This document shows positions 7,991 through 17,812 of a stretch of 64,000 nucleotides of DNA, in pieces (the first letter of the stretch is position 1; each line of letters opens with the position of its first letter). Under the pieces are notes generated by a model. The model had not been told where the DNA came from. It did no database searches and worked only from the letters and a program-made list of their open reading frames with translations. Source of the DNA: JBDZUZ01 sp040255445 (GTDB taxonomy: Bacteria; Planctomycetota; Phycisphaerae; Phycisphaerales; UBA1924); assembly GCA_040255445.1 (NCBI GenBank), contig JBDZUZ010000001.1, positions 1 through 64,000 of the forward strand, written 5' to 3'. The translations under genes were made by a program, and so were the position numbers.

Positions 7991-8635
7991 ATGAGCGAGC
8001 AGAACGCCACCAAGGCCCTCGACGGCACGCCCAACGAACGCGGCGACCTCATCAAGGCGGACGAGGTCGTCCGGCAGGAGGGCATGAATTGGTTCGTGCT
8101 CCGCGTGGCGTCCAACAAGGAGTCGAGCGTCCGCGAGACGCTCCTCCGCAAGGTCCAGATCGAGGGCATGACCCACCTGGTCGGCCGCATCCTGGTCCCC
8201 ACCGAGAAGACCAAGACCATCAAGGCCGGCAAGCAGAAGATCACCGAGACCAAGCTCTACCCCGGCTACGTCTTCGTCGAGATGCGTCTCGAGGACGACG
8301 GCCGCATCCCGCAGGACGTCTTCTTCCTGATCAAGGAGACGACCGGCGTGGGCGACTTCGTCGGCACGGCGGGCCGCCCGACCGCGATGAAGGAGCACGA
8401 GATCGAGAAGATGCTCAAGGACTCGCGCAAGCCCGAGGACGAGCCGACCGTCAAGCTCGTCTTCAACAAGGGCGAGCACGTCCGCATCAAGGAAGGCCCC
8501 TTCGAGGGCTACGAGGGCACGGTCGACGAGCTCGACCCCGAGAAGGGCCGCGTCCGCGTCCTCGTCACGATCTTCGGCCGCCAGGCCCCGATCGAGCTCG
8601 AGGAGTGGCAGCTGGGCAAGGCCGAAGAGGTGTAA
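7991..8635 (+). CDS. nusG: Transcription termination/antitermination protein NusG
   Basis: A 214-residue transcription elongation factor that binds RNA polymerase and couples it to Rho or the ribosome. The NGN domain covers about residues 30-150 (NWFVLRVASNKESSVRETL, KLYPGYVFVEM, VGDFVGTAGRPTAM). The C-terminal KOW domain starts at about 165 (GEHVRIKEGPFEGYEG, then KGRVRVLVTIFGRQAPIELE). The ATG at 7991 is chosen because similarity to NusG begins soon after; upstream sequence in the same frame is low-complexity and runs back into secE. Unlike most bacteria, rplK does not follow: a strong terminator closes the unit. Confidence 0.95.
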   Translation: MSEQNATKALDGTPNERGDLIKADEVVRQEGMNWFVLRVASNKESSVRETLLRKVQIEGMTHLVGRILVPTEKTKTIKAGKQKITETKLYPGYVFVEMRLEDDGRIPQDVFFLIKETTGVGDFVGTAGRPTAMKEHEIEKMLKDSRKPEDEPTVKLVFNKGEHVRIKEGPFEGYEGTVDELDPEKGRVRVLVTIFGRQAPIELEEWQLGKAEEV

Positions 8636-8663
8636 CGCCCCCGCAATGGATCGGAATCAGAGG

Positions 8664-8691
8664 AGCCCCGCCGCATTCGGCGGGGCTTTTT
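8664..8691 (+). terminator. Rho-independent terminator of secE-nusG
   Basis: A perfect 10-bp stem AGCCCCGCCG (8664-8673) with CGGCGGGGCT (8678-8687), loop CATT, then a run of T. It lies 29 bases after the nusG stop. Confidence 0.93.
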
Positions 8692-8810
8692 CATGGCTCC
8701 TTCACGTGGCCGGGCAAGGGTCGGAGAGCGGGGGGCCGCCGCGGCGGTGAACCGGGAGCCCGCCCGGCCGTCATACGCTCCGTATCCACCTACCTCCGGG
8801 AAGTACCGAC

Positions 8811-11800
8811 ATGGCCAACAACAGCAGCCCGTCCGGCGATGAATCGCGCGAAGTCTGGGGCAAGGCGATCCCCAAGGAGCCGGAACGCCCGCACCCCGAC
8901 GACGTCGACAAGCCGACCAAGCCGCGCAAGGGGCGGTGGAAGCGGATCGTCCTGCTCACGCTGGTGGTGCTGGTGGTGGGTGTCGGCATCCTCGTGGCGC
9001 TCGCGCCGACGATCGCCGGGGCGGTGGCGCCCGGGATCGTGCGCTCGCAGTCGGACAAGGCGATGCCGGGGTATGTCACGGTCGACGATGTCTCGCTGTC
9101 GTGGGGGGGGCCGCAGGAACTGACGGGGGTGAAGGTCTTCGATGCGGAGGGCAAGGAAGTGGCGCGCATGCGGATCACGACGACGGCGGGCCTCTTCGCG
9201 CTGGCGGGTCTGAACCTTGGTGAAGTCACGGTCGCCGGTGTGCGCGCCGACATCGTCCGCCGCGAGGACGGGCAGACGAATATCCAGGCCGCGGTGGTGA
9301 AGCCGAGCACAGAGCCCGCGCCGCCACCATCGACCGAGCCGCTCCGCCTGCCGGCCGGGCTCAAGGCGAACCTGACGATCGAGAACGTCGAGATCACCTA
9401 CACCGATGCCGCGGCGAAGGACGGGCCGGTGTCGGTGAAGGTGTCGGACGTCGCGGCGGATGCAACGCTCGAGCCGGGCCGGCCGCTGACCTTCGACCTG
9501 CGCGCCCAGGCGGGGCTGGTCGGCGCGCCCGGGACGGGTCGCGGCTCGATCGCGATCACAGCGAAGGCAAACAACTGGAGCGATGCCGGCGGGCTGGTGA
9601 CGCCGGAGAAGGCCATCGTCGATGCGACAGTCACGGCCGAGTCAGTGCCCAGCGCGCTGGTCGACGCCTTCATCGGGCCGATCACAGCATCGGGCGGGAC
9701 GGTTTCGAGCGCGCTGGGGCCGGCGGTGAATGTCGCCGCGAAGGTCGATGGTTCGATGACGGAGGCGACCGCGCGGGTCGATGTGACCGCGGCGAACGCG
9801 ACGGCCGCGTTGCGGCTGGCGGTCAAGGACGGTGTGGTGCAGGTGACCGAGCCGGGGCGTGTCAGTGTGAAGCCGCAGGCAGTGCGAGTGCTCGCAGACC
9901 TTGATGCGGCTCTGGCCGGTCAGGACGCGGCGACGATCACGAGCGCGCCGGGTCTTGAATTGACGATTGACCGTCTGCGGCTGCCGTTTGATCCCAAGTC
10001 GCCGGGGCTGAACCTGCGCGGCGCGGCGGTGGGCGCAACCATCGCGACGACGCAGATCGAGGGAACGACGAAGCTGCGGCCCGATGCCGCGGCGGAGCCT
10101 TTCACGGTGGCGCCGCTGAACGCGCGGATCGCGAGCGATGACCTGGGCGCGGACACGACGCTCAAGGCGACGACGCAGATGACGCTCTCGGGCCGCCCCG
10201 CGGGCGATGTGAACATCGACTTCACGGTCTCGGGTCTGCTCGATGACAAGGGCGCGCCGCGGCCGATGCCGGCGGGGGCGCGGGGTGTCGCGGCGATCCG
10301 CGGCGTGGCGACGGCGGTGGCGCAGCCGTTCGTCGAGTCGATGGGGCTGAACCTGCCGCGGGATGTGGGGCCGACGGTGGATGTCGAGGTGCGGGCGACC
10401 GCGGCGGATCTGTCCAGCGCCGGCGCTCCCGCTGCAACGGCATCCGCGGCGAGCGCCTTGCCCGCGGCGGACATCGACCTGGCGGTGGCGGCCGAGCATG
10501 TCACGGTCAACGGCGCGTTCCGGCTCGACCAAGGCAAGCTCACCACCCGCGGCAACGGCCTCACGGCAAACATCGCCAAGGCGGCGTCGATCGCATCCGC
10601 GTTCGCCAAGCCCGAGACGGGGTACCGCGTGAGCGCGGTGGGCAATCAAGGCAGCGCGACGCTCGCGCTCTCGAACCTGGAAGTGTCTATCGACGACCCC
10701 GATCCGCGGCGGATGCGGGCGCAGTCGGTGCTGACGCTCGGCGGTATGCGCATCACCAAGCTCAACGAGGATGGCTCCGCGGCGGGCGATATCGATGTGC
10801 AGAACTTCCGTGCCACGACTTCGCTCGGCACAGACGGCGCTCCCAAGGTCCAGCTCGCCGGCTCGATGCAGCACGGCGGGAAGGCCTTCGGGCTCGAGGG
10901 CGATCTCACGCTGACCGGGCTCTTCGGCGCTGGCGAGGAACTGATCAACACGCAGACGCTCCGCCCGGTGGGGACGATCACGCTCCGCGATGTGCCCACA
11001 GCCCTCGCGGGGCTCTTCGTGGCTCCCGCAACGCCCGCTGAGGGCGAGCCCGCTCCGCTCGATATGCCCGCCGTGATCGCCGATGCCGTCGGCCCGGCGG
11101 TGACAGTCGCGCTGCGGACGGCGACATCCGGCGCCGATGGTCTGGCGATCAACGCGGACATCACGGCGGCGCGGCTGACCGCGGCGGCGGGGGCGACGCT
11201 GGGCGCGGACCGGCTCAACATCACCAAGGTGAACGCCGAATCGCGGCTGGAGCCGGCGACGGCCAACGCGCTCATCGCGCGGTTCATGCCCGCGGAGGAA
11301 GGGAGCACCCCGCCGCGGCTGGCGGCGCCGTCCAAGGTGACCGTTGCGCTCGCTCCCTTCGCCATCCCGATGGAGGGGTTCGCGCCGCAACTCGAACGCG
11401 GCGGCATCATCAACGCGACGATCGCGATGCCGGGGCGCACGCTTGTCGAGGGATTGACGCTCGCGAACGAGGACGGCACGAAGCGCGACCTGGGCCGCGT
11501 GGGTGTCGAGAATCTGGAGCTCAGGGTCCGCGCGGCGATGCCCGCGCTGCTGACCGATGCGCTGCCGAGCGAGCGGACCGCCACGGTGAACCTGAAGGCC
11601 GGTGTGGTCGGCGGCGAGGGCACGATCGCCGAGCTCGCGCAGCTCGAGGGACGGATCGCGGCGGAAGTGTCCGAGGGCACGATCGCGGGCCCATCGGTCG
11701 CGAATATCGATATCAAGCAGATCGACACGCGGCAGATCGACCGCGTGCTGAATGACCCTGGCATGGTGTCGGGCGCGCTCGGCGATCGCGCGCAGCTCGG

Positions 11801-13454
11801 GCTGGTGGCGACGCTGCGCCCCGTGAAGGATGCGCCGCTATCGGAGGCGGGGGCCGATCTGTCGGTGACGGCGGCAGCGCCGAACCTGCGGATGAGCAAC
11901 CCGATCCGCTTCGTGGCTCAGCAGGACAGGATCACCATGGGCGAGCCGGCGACGATCGAGTTCACGGCGAGCGCGGACTGGGCCAACCGGTTCCTGACAC
12001 CGCCGAAGCCGCAGAACGCGGGGGCGGGCGGGGCTGGCACGGGGGCGAGCGCGCTGGCGCAGCTCCGCGATCAGGCTTCGCCGCAGCCGCCGGCCGCGGA
12101 GCGTCCGCCGATGACGCTGACAGCACCGACGACGGTGCGGCTGACGCTCAGCAAGCTGGCGCTGTCGCGCCCGCCGATGGAAGTCGCGGCCGCGCCCGCA
12201 GCCGGCGCAGCGCCCGCGAACGCGGCTCAGACGCCGTCAACGCCGCAAGCCGCGCCGCCGCCCCCGCTCTTCAAGCCCGGCATCTTTGATGTGAACCTCG
12301 CGGTGGATGTGCCGGCGCTCAACGCGACCGCGGCGGATGGACGCACGATCAACCTGCAGAACACGCGGGTGACGGTCGAGCGTGTGCCGCAGACACCGAC
12401 GGTGGATATCGGCTACGCGCTCACGATCGGCCAGGCGGCGGTGGGTGAGGCCGCTCCGACGCGGGACATGCGGCTCTCGGGCAGTGTGACCAACCTCGCG
12501 GGGGCGGATGGCCGGCTTGCGATCCCGACCGCGCGGCTGAGCGCGGATGGCCGCCTGCCCGCGATCCCGACCGCCCTGGTCGACGCGCTGGCGAACCAGG
12601 ACGGTTTGCTGGTCGATGCGCTGGGGCCGATCGTGGAGGCTCAGATCAAGGCAGCGCGGGTGCCGCTGGGCGGATTCGCATCCGTGCCCGCGGGTCCATC
12701 GCGCGAGGAGCCGCCTGTGATCGATCTGATCGCCCGCTCGCCGCGGGCGGCGGTGAAGCTCAAGGGCAACATCAACGGTCCGCTGTATGTGTCGCAGGAG
12801 CCGCTGGAGGTCTCGGTGTGGGAGCTCACGCGGGCGCTGAGTGATCGGTTCCTTGACGGTCTTCCCGCGATCGGCGCGATCGAGAAGACGCAGCAGGATG
12901 CGCCAGCGACGATCCGCGCGACGGGCATGACCGTCCCGCTCGACGGGCAGTTGCAGTTGCTCAACGCCGATGTCGTGATCGATCCGGGCGAAGCGCGGTT
13001 CTCGACTTCCGACACCTTCGGCAAGCTGCTCAAGAAGGTGGCAGCGCGGCAGAGCGGTGTCGTCGGGCAGCGGCTGCAGCCGCTCAATGTCGAGGTGCGG
13101 CAGGGCATCATCCGCTACCCGCGGTACCGCATCCCGCTGGGCGAGTTCAGCATCGAGACCGAGGGCACGGTGAACCTGCCGGCGAAGACGCTCGATGTCG
13201 TGACATGGGTGCCGTTCGGCTCATTGACCGACGAGGCGGCGGGATCATTCAACACCGGGCTGGGGAGCCTGCTGGGCCGATCGGTCCCGCTGATCGAGAG
13301 CGCGACGATGGTGCCGATCCGCACGAAAGGCCCGCTGGACAAGCCGAGCACCGCTCCGGACCTGGAACTCTTCGCACGGAACGTCATCGAGACCGTGCGG
13401 CCCGACAATCTGCTGCGGGATGCGCTCGAGAAGATCCGCGGCGGGGGCAAGTGA
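8811..13454 (+). CDS. Giant AsmA-like / DUF748-like envelope protein
   Basis: A 1547-residue protein with a cytoplasmic N-terminal tail, one membrane helix (RIVLLTLVVLVVGVGILVAL, about residues 45-64) and a very long periplasmic part. The start of that part has the AsmA/DUF748 pattern (LAGLNLGEVTVAGVRADI, then a RREDGQTNIQ segment). The body is built of repeating beta-rich stretches rich in Ala, Val and Thr, and the C-terminus reads GTVNLPAKTLDVVTWVPFGS, as in AsmA-type C-terminal domains. Known relatives form long hydrophobic grooves that bridge inner and outer membranes and move phospholipids; that role is inferred by family. Pro/Ala-rich linkers lie near residues 1060-1100 and 1125-1155. 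It probably forms its own transcript after the nusG terminator. Confidence 0.75.
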   Translation: MANNSSPSGDESREVWGKAIPKEPERPHPDDVDKPTKPRKGRWKRIVLLTLVVLVVGVGILVALAPTIAGAVAPGIVRSQSDKAMPGYVTVDDVSLSWGGPQELTGVKVFDAEGKEVARMRITTTAGLFALAGLNLGEVTVAGVRADIVRREDGQTNIQAAVVKPSTEPAPPPSTEPLRLPAGLKANLTIENVEITYTDAAAKDGPVSVKVSDVAADATLEPGRPLTFDLRAQAGLVGAPGTGRGSIAITAKANNWSDAGGLVTPEKAIVDATVTAESVPSALVDAFIGPITASGGTVSSALGPAVNVAAKVDGSMTEATARVDVTAANATAALRLAVKDGVVQVTEPGRVSVKPQAVRVLADLDAALAGQDAATITSAPGLELTIDRLRLPFDPKSPGLNLRGAAVGATIATTQIEGTTKLRPDAAAEPFTVAPLNARIASDDLGADTTLKATTQMTLSGRPAGDVNIDFTVSGLLDDKGAPRPMPAGARGVAAIRGVATAVAQPFVESMGLNLPRDVGPTVDVEVRATAADLSSAGAPAATASAASALPAADIDLAVAAEHVTVNGAFRLDQGKLTTRGNGLTANIAKAASIASAFAKPETGYRVSAVGNQGSATLALSNLEVSIDDPDPRRMRAQSVLTLGGMRITKLNEDGSAAGDIDVQNFRATTSLGTDGAPKVQLAGSMQHGGKAFGLEGDLTLTGLFGAGEELINTQTLRPVGTITLRDVPTALAGLFVAPATPAEGEPAPLDMPAVIADAVGPAVTVALRTATSGADGLAINADITAARLTAAAGATLGADRLNITKVNAESRLEPATANALIARFMPAEEGSTPPRLAAPSKVTVALAPFAIPMEGFAPQLERGGIINATIAMPGRTLVEGLTLANEDGTKRDLGRVGVENLELRVRAAMPALLTDALPSERTATVNLKAGVVGGEGTIAELAQLEGRIAAEVSEGTIAGPSVANIDIKQIDTRQIDRVLNDPGMVSGALGDRAQLGLVATLRPVKDAPLSEAGADLSVTAAAPNLRMSNPIRFVAQQDRITMGEPATIEFTASADWANRFLTPPKPQNAGAGGAGTGASALAQLRDQASPQPPAAERPPMTLTAPTTVRLTLSKLALSRPPMEVAAAPAAGAAPANAAQTPSTPQAAPPPPLFKPGIFDVNLAVDVPALNATAADGRTINLQNTRVTVERVPQTPTVDIGYALTIGQAAVGEAAPTRDMRLSGSVTNLAGADGRLAIPTARLSADGRLPAIPTALVDALANQDGLLVDALGPIVEAQIKAARVPLGGFASVPAGPSREEPPVIDLIARSPRAAVKLKGNINGPLYVSQEPLEVSVWELTRALSDRFLDGLPAIGAIEKTQQDAPATIRATGMTVPLDGQLQLLNADVVIDPGEARFSTSDTFGKLLKKVAARQSGVVGQRLQPLNVEVRQGIIRYPRYRIPLGEFSIETEGTVNLPAKTLDVVTWVPFGSLTDEAAGSFNTGLGSLLGRSVPLIESATMVPIRTKGPLDKPSTAPDLELFARNVIETVRPDNLLRDALEKIRGGGK

Positions 13455-13497
13455 TCCGCGAGCGGCCAGGCGATGCGTTGCGCGGTACGCTCCTGAT

Positions 13498-15840
13498 ATG
13501 AGCAAAGCGCGGAACGTCGGTGTTTGGTGGGTTCGCCTTGGGTGCGGGGCCGCGGTCGCCGCGGCGGTTCTGGCCGGCTGCAGCGCCGGGCCGGAACCCG
13601 CGCCCGAGCCCACGGCAACCACCGCGCAGGACACCCAGGCGAATACCGCGGTACAGCCGCAGCCTGTGGCCGCGACACCGCAGCCGACCCAGCCGGCCGA
13701 GCCGTTCCTCGAGCGGTGGGCGAAGACGGGGCGGTTCTCGTGGGGCTCGCCGCGGTCGGTGAAGCTGCTGCCGGATGGGTCGGATGTCCTGTACCTGCGG
13801 TCGGGCCCTCGGGACCGGGTGCAGAACCTGTACGAATTCGACCCGGCGACCGGGCGCGAGCGGCTGCTGGCCTCGGCGGAGAAGCTGCTGGGCGGCGAGG
13901 CCGAGGAACTCTCGGCGGAGGAGCAGGCGCGGCGGGAACGCATGCGGATCTCGGCGCGGGGAATCGCTTCGTACTCGGTATCGGAGGATGGGTCGACGAT
14001 CGTCGTGCCGCTCTCGGGCGAGGTGTATCTGCTGCAGCGTGCGGGCGGGTGGGTGAAGAAAGTGCCGAGCAAGGTGGAGGCGCCGGCGATCGATCCGCGG
14101 CTGTCGCCCGATGGGACGAAGATCGCCGCGGTCCGCGGCGGCGCGCTGTATGTGACGGATATTGCGAGCGGCGAGGAGACGCGGGTCTCGCCTGAGGCCG
14201 CGGGCACGGTATCGCACGGCGAGGCGGAGTTCATTGCGCAGGAGGAGATGGACCGTGATCACGGCTATTGGTGGTCGCCGCAGAGTGATGCGCTGATCTA
14301 CCAGACGACCGACACCGCGGGGCTGGAGGTCTTCTCGATCCCCGATCCGGCGGACCCGGGCGCGCGGGCTGCGGAGTGGCCATACCCGCGGCCGGGGAAG
14401 AAGAACGCGGTGGTGACATTGACCTTGTGGCGCGATGGCAAGTCGACACCGATCCAGTGGGACCGCGGCGCGTACGAGTATCTCGCGAAGGTCGAGTGGC
14501 CGGAGAACGGGCCGATCACGCTCCTGGTGCAGGACCGGCGGCAGATGGAGCAGAAGCTGCTCGCGGTCGATCCGGCGACGGGCGCAACGTCGACCATCTT
14601 GACCGAGAACGACGATGCGTGGCTGAACCTGCACGGGCACACGCCGGCGTGGGTCATGAAGGGCGCGGGGTTCCTGTGGATCAGCGAATCGGGCGGCGAG
14701 CCGATGCTCGAGCTCCGCGGCCGCGACGGCAAACTGCAACGAACGCTGACGAGCCCGGGGTTCAATCTGCGTGGGCTGATCGCGGTCGATGAAACGCGCG
14801 GGTGCGTGTATGTCGAGGCGGCTCCCGAGGCGACGCAGACGCATATCTGGTGCGTGCCGATCGATGGGAGGCCCGAGCGGTTTCGGAAGTTGACCGAGGG
14901 GGAGGGTCGCTGGAGTGCCGAGTTCAGCGAGGATGGCTCGACGGCGGTGCTGACGGGGTCGCTGCGCGATGGCACGCTGACTCGGCGGGTGGTGCGGATC
15001 GGCGATGACGGCGCTGCGATGGTGGCCGAACTGCCATCGGTCGCGGAGGAGCCGGGGTTCGATGTGAACATGGAGCTGACGACGGTGCGGCTGAACCGGC
15101 GCGTGCATGATGCGGTCGTGATCCGGCCGCGGGCGTTCGAGGCGGGGACGAAGTACCCGGTGATCGTGAGCGTGTACGCGGGGCCGGGTTCGCAGATGGT
15201 ACACGCGAGCGCGCGGTCGTACACCTTGCAGCAGTGGATGGCGGATCAGGGGTTCATCGTCGTGGCGCTCGATGGGCGGGGGACTGGGGCCCGCGGCCGC
15301 GCGTGGGAGCGGGCGTGGAAGGCCGATGGGGTGGGGAACCTCATTGATGTCGCGCTCGAGGATCAGGCCGCGGGCGTCAAAGCGCTCTGCGAGCGGTACC
15401 CGGAGATGGATGCAGCGCGCGTGGGCATCACCGGCTGGTCGTTCGGCGGGTACTTCACGCTGATGGCGGTGATGCGGCGGCCGGATGTTTTCAGCGCGGG
15501 CGTTGCCGGTGCGCCGGTGGTCGACTGGGCCGATTACGACACGCACTACACCGAGCGGTTCCTCGGCCTCCCGAGCGAGAACGTGGCGGGGTACGCGGCG
15601 AGCAACGTGCTGACCTACGCGGACCAGCTCACGCGGCCGCTGCTGCTTGTGCATGGCACTGCGGACGACAATGTGTACTTCGTGCACAGCCTGCGGCTCG
15701 TTGATGCGCTCTTCAAGGCGGGGAAGGACTTCGAGTTCCTGCCGCTGCCGGGCAAGACGCACATGGTCGCGGATCCGGAATCGATGATCCGGCTGCAGCA
15801 GCGCGCGATGGGGTTCTTTGAGCGGGAGCTCAAAGACTGA
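13498..15840 (+). CDS. S9 family prolyl dipeptidyl peptidase (DPP-IV-like) lipoprotein
   Basis: A 780-residue exported serine peptidase. The N-terminus has a lipobox (VLAGC, Cys near residue 22), so it is probably lipid-anchored, followed by a Pro/Thr linker. A DPP-IV-type propeller fills about residues 70-530 and contains the EE motif that binds the substrate N-terminus (FIAQEEMDRDHGYWWSP). The C-terminal alpha/beta-hydrolase domain has the nucleophile motif GWSFGGYF (Ser648), an acidic motif TADDNVYF and His755 in GKTHM. These support removal of dipeptides from peptide N-termini. The ATG at 13498 gives the complete signal; an earlier in-frame ATG at 13420 would overlap the AsmA-like gene. 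A small hairpin (TGACCCC-GAA-GGGGTCA, 15838-15854) starts at the stop codon. Confidence 0.9.
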   Translation: MSKARNVGVWWVRLGCGAAVAAAVLAGCSAGPEPAPEPTATTAQDTQANTAVQPQPVAATPQPTQPAEPFLERWAKTGRFSWGSPRSVKLLPDGSDVLYLRSGPRDRVQNLYEFDPATGRERLLASAEKLLGGEAEELSAEEQARRERMRISARGIASYSVSEDGSTIVVPLSGEVYLLQRAGGWVKKVPSKVEAPAIDPRLSPDGTKIAAVRGGALYVTDIASGEETRVSPEAAGTVSHGEAEFIAQEEMDRDHGYWWSPQSDALIYQTTDTAGLEVFSIPDPADPGARAAEWPYPRPGKKNAVVTLTLWRDGKSTPIQWDRGAYEYLAKVEWPENGPITLLVQDRRQMEQKLLAVDPATGATSTILTENDDAWLNLHGHTPAWVMKGAGFLWISESGGEPMLELRGRDGKLQRTLTSPGFNLRGLIAVDETRGCVYVEAAPEATQTHIWCVPIDGRPERFRKLTEGEGRWSAEFSEDGSTAVLTGSLRDGTLTRRVVRIGDDGAAMVAELPSVAEEPGFDVNMELTTVRLNRRVHDAVVIRPRAFEAGTKYPVIVSVYAGPGSQMVHASARSYTLQQWMADQGFIVVALDGRGTGARGRAWERAWKADGVGNLIDVALEDQAAGVKALCERYPEMDAARVGITGWSFGGYFTLMAVMRRPDVFSAGVAGAPVVDWADYDTHYTERFLGLPSENVAGYAASNVLTYADQLTRPLLLVHGTADDNVYFVHSLRLVDALFKAGKDFEFLPLPGKTHMVADPESMIRLQQRAMGFFERELKD

Positions 15841-15924
15841 CCCCGAAGGGGTCAAGAGGTGTCGCCACGGGTGGAGCGGCGGCCGCGATAGCGGATGACG
15901 CGGAACCCGTGGGAAGAGGCTTAC

Positions 15925-17664
15925 TTACCTCCGCGGGCTCACCGACTCGCCCGAGCCGCCGAAGCCCGGGATCGGTGCGTTCTGCTTCGGGTCCGCTGTC
16001 GCGCTCGGGTCGATCGCCGAGCCGGGGTCCGCGGGCAGCGTGATCTTGAACGTTGCGCCCTTGCCTTCTTCGGACTCGAGCGAGATCGAGCCGCCGTGTT
16101 CCTCGGCGATGCGCTTGGCGACCGCGAGGCCCAGGCCCGTGCCGCGGGCGCCCTTGGTGGTGTTGAAGGGTTCGAAGATCCAGGGCTGCTTGGCCTTGGG
16201 GATGCCCGGGCCGTTGTCGATGACGATGACCTCGACCTCGGGGACGAGCTGCTTGGGGCGCGTGCCAGCGGGGACGTAGTGCGTGCGGACCGTGATGGCC
16301 CCCTTGCCGCTCTCGACGGCCTCGACGGCGTTGGTCATCAGGTTCATCATCGCCTGGTGCATCAGCGGCGCATCGAGCGGGACGGGGGGCATCTCGGGAT
16401 CGAGGTCGAGGATCATCGCGACCTGCTTCGCGCTGCACGCGGGTTCGAGCAGCTGCGCACAGTCCTCGATCGTCGCCGAGAGCCGCGTGAGCTCGATCTC
16501 GATGCGGCGCTGCCGCGAGAATGCGAGCATGTTGACGGTGAGGCTGATGATGCGGTCGAGGTTGCGCTTGAGGATCGTCCAGCCGCCCTTGGCGATCTTG
16601 AGGTCGTCCTTCTTCAGGCCCATCTCGACGACATCGGCCCCGCCGCGGAGGCCCTGGAGGATGTTCTTGATCGAGTGGGAGAGCGTGGCGACCGTCTCGC
16701 CGATCGCGGCGAGCCGCTCGCTCTGGAGCATCTGCTGGTTGAGCTCGGCCGAGTAGAGCGCCAGGCCCGTGTGCTGGCCGATGGCGTTGAGCAGCGCGAG
16801 CTGCTCTGGCGTGAAGGTGTAGTTGGCGATCGAGGAATCGATGTAGATCGCGCCGAAGGTCCGCTCACGGAAACGGATCGGTGAGCACACGGCGGAGCGG
16901 ATGAAGAACCGCTGCACGCTGTCGCCCGAGGCGAAGCGCGGATCGGTCATCGCGTTGCTGGAGAGCACACCCTCGTTCTTCTTGATGACGTGCTGGAGGA
17001 TGGTGCGCGAGACGTGGATGCGGGCCTCGTCCTGATCGCGGGGCGGCTCGCGGTATTTCACAACGGCCGGCTCGAGCGAATCGTCGCCGGTGGTGGTGAG
17101 CATGATGCAGCCGCGCTCGGGTTTAAATTCGGCGAAGGTGAGGTCGAGGACTTTGCTGAGCAGTTGCTGGCGGTCGAGCACCTGCGTCGAGAGCATGGTG
17201 GTGAGGCGGTAGATGACGCGGAGGTGATCGACCGCCGCGGCCTGCGGCTCGGGCTCGGCGAGGATGATGGAGTCGTCGTTGCGTCCCACTCCGCCCCCGC
17301 TGGGGAGCGTGCGCTCGACGCTGGACTCGACATGCCGCGGCCCGACGACTCGGACGATGTCGGGGTCGCGGCTCTCGGTCTGGCCGAAGACAAAGAGCGT
17401 CTGCCCGACGCGGATCTGATCGCCGGGGCGCAGGCGGGTGCGCTGGTCGATGCGGTTGCCGTTGACCCAGGTGCCGTTCTGGGATTGGAGATCGCGGAGG
17501 TACCACGCGCCGTCATCGGGCGTGAGCTCGGCGTGCCGGCGGGAGACGGCGTTGTCGGTGATGGGGAGGGCTTCGGAAGAGCGGCCGATGAGCTGGGGCT
17601 CGTGATCGGGGAGCTCGAAGCGGCGGCCTTTGTCGGGGCCCTGGATGACGGAGAGGATGAGCAC
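15925..17664 (-). CDS. FHA-GAF sensor histidine kinase
   Basis: A 579-residue cytoplasmic signalling kinase with no membrane helix. Residues about 1-95 form an FHA phosphothreonine-binding domain (LIGRSSEALPITDNAVSRRH, LQSQNGTWVNG). A GAF domain follows at about 150-300 (GCIMLTTTG, VCSPIRFRERTFGAIYIDSS). The dimerisation helix carries the phospho-acceptor His330 (ATLSHSIKNILQGLRGG). The ATPase domain has the N box (MNLMTNAVEAVE), G1 (VIDNGPGI) and G2 (GTGLGLAVAKRI). No receiver domain is fused and no response regulator is adjacent, so the partner is unknown. The GTG at 17664 is taken as start because the FHA begins at once after it. The longer frame to 17742 would translate an intergenic hairpin repeat as PQAAPQAAPQ. 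Confidence 0.88.
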   Translation of the reverse strand: MLILSVIQGPDKGRRFELPDHEPQLIGRSSEALPITDNAVSRRHAELTPDDGAWYLRDLQSQNGTWVNGNRIDQRTRLRPGDQIRVGQTLFVFGQTESRDPDIVRVVGPRHVESSVERTLPSGGGVGRNDDSIILAEPEPQAAAVDHLRVIYRLTTMLSTQVLDRQQLLSKVLDLTFAEFKPERGCIMLTTTGDDSLEPAVVKYREPPRDQDEARIHVSRTILQHVIKKNEGVLSSNAMTDPRFASGDSVQRFFIRSAVCSPIRFRERTFGAIYIDSSIANYTFTPEQLALLNAIGQHTGLALYSAELNQQMLQSERLAAIGETVATLSHSIKNILQGLRGGADVVEMGLKKDDLKIAKGGWTILKRNLDRIISLTVNMLAFSRQRRIEIELTRLSATIEDCAQLLEPACSAKQVAMILDLDPEMPPVPLDAPLMHQAMMNLMTNAVEAVESGKGAITVRTHYVPAGTRPKQLVPEVEVIVIDNGPGIPKAKQPWIFEPFNTTKGARGTGLGLAVAKRIAEEHGGSISLESEEGKGATFKITLPADPGSAIDPSATADPKQNAPIPGFGGSGESVSPRR

Positions 17665-17690
17665 GGGGAAGGGTAGGTGTGGGTGGGTTT

Positions 17691-17740
17691 GTGGTGCGGC
17701 TTGTGGTGCGGCTTGTGGTGCGGGCGTCCTCGCCTGCACC
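17691..17740. repeat. 12-bp tandem repeat ending in a GGTGC-type hairpin
   Basis: Two copies of GTGGTGCGGCTT and a third variant copy (17691-17726) lead into the hairpin GGTGCGGGCG-TCCT-CGCCTGCACC (17717-17740, one G-T pair). It lies 72 bases beyond the stop of the minus-strand dockerin gene and just upstream of the histidine kinase. Related hairpins occur at 22494, 39417, 42775 and 42808. Confidence 0.7.
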
Positions 17741-17812
17741 AAGTGCTGGGTGGGTGCTCACCGTGTCTGCGAGTGCGTTCGGTTCAGCGTCACTTGGAAT
17801 GATCGGCGCCCA

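Noticed and set aside
6905..8635. A real SecE-NusG fusion protein
   Set aside because: The joint is a 23-G run and low-complexity sequence; each part is complete in itself and nusG has its own ATG. A sequence or slippage effect is more likely.
9642..11390. 582-codon minus-strand frame inside the AsmA-like gene
   Set aside because: Arg/His-rich shadow without start signals or family motifs.
13384..15855. 823-codon minus-strand frame opposite the S9 peptidase
   Set aside because: The plus-strand peptidase has a complete lipobox, propeller and catalytic motifs; the antisense frame is Arg/Pro/His-rich noise.
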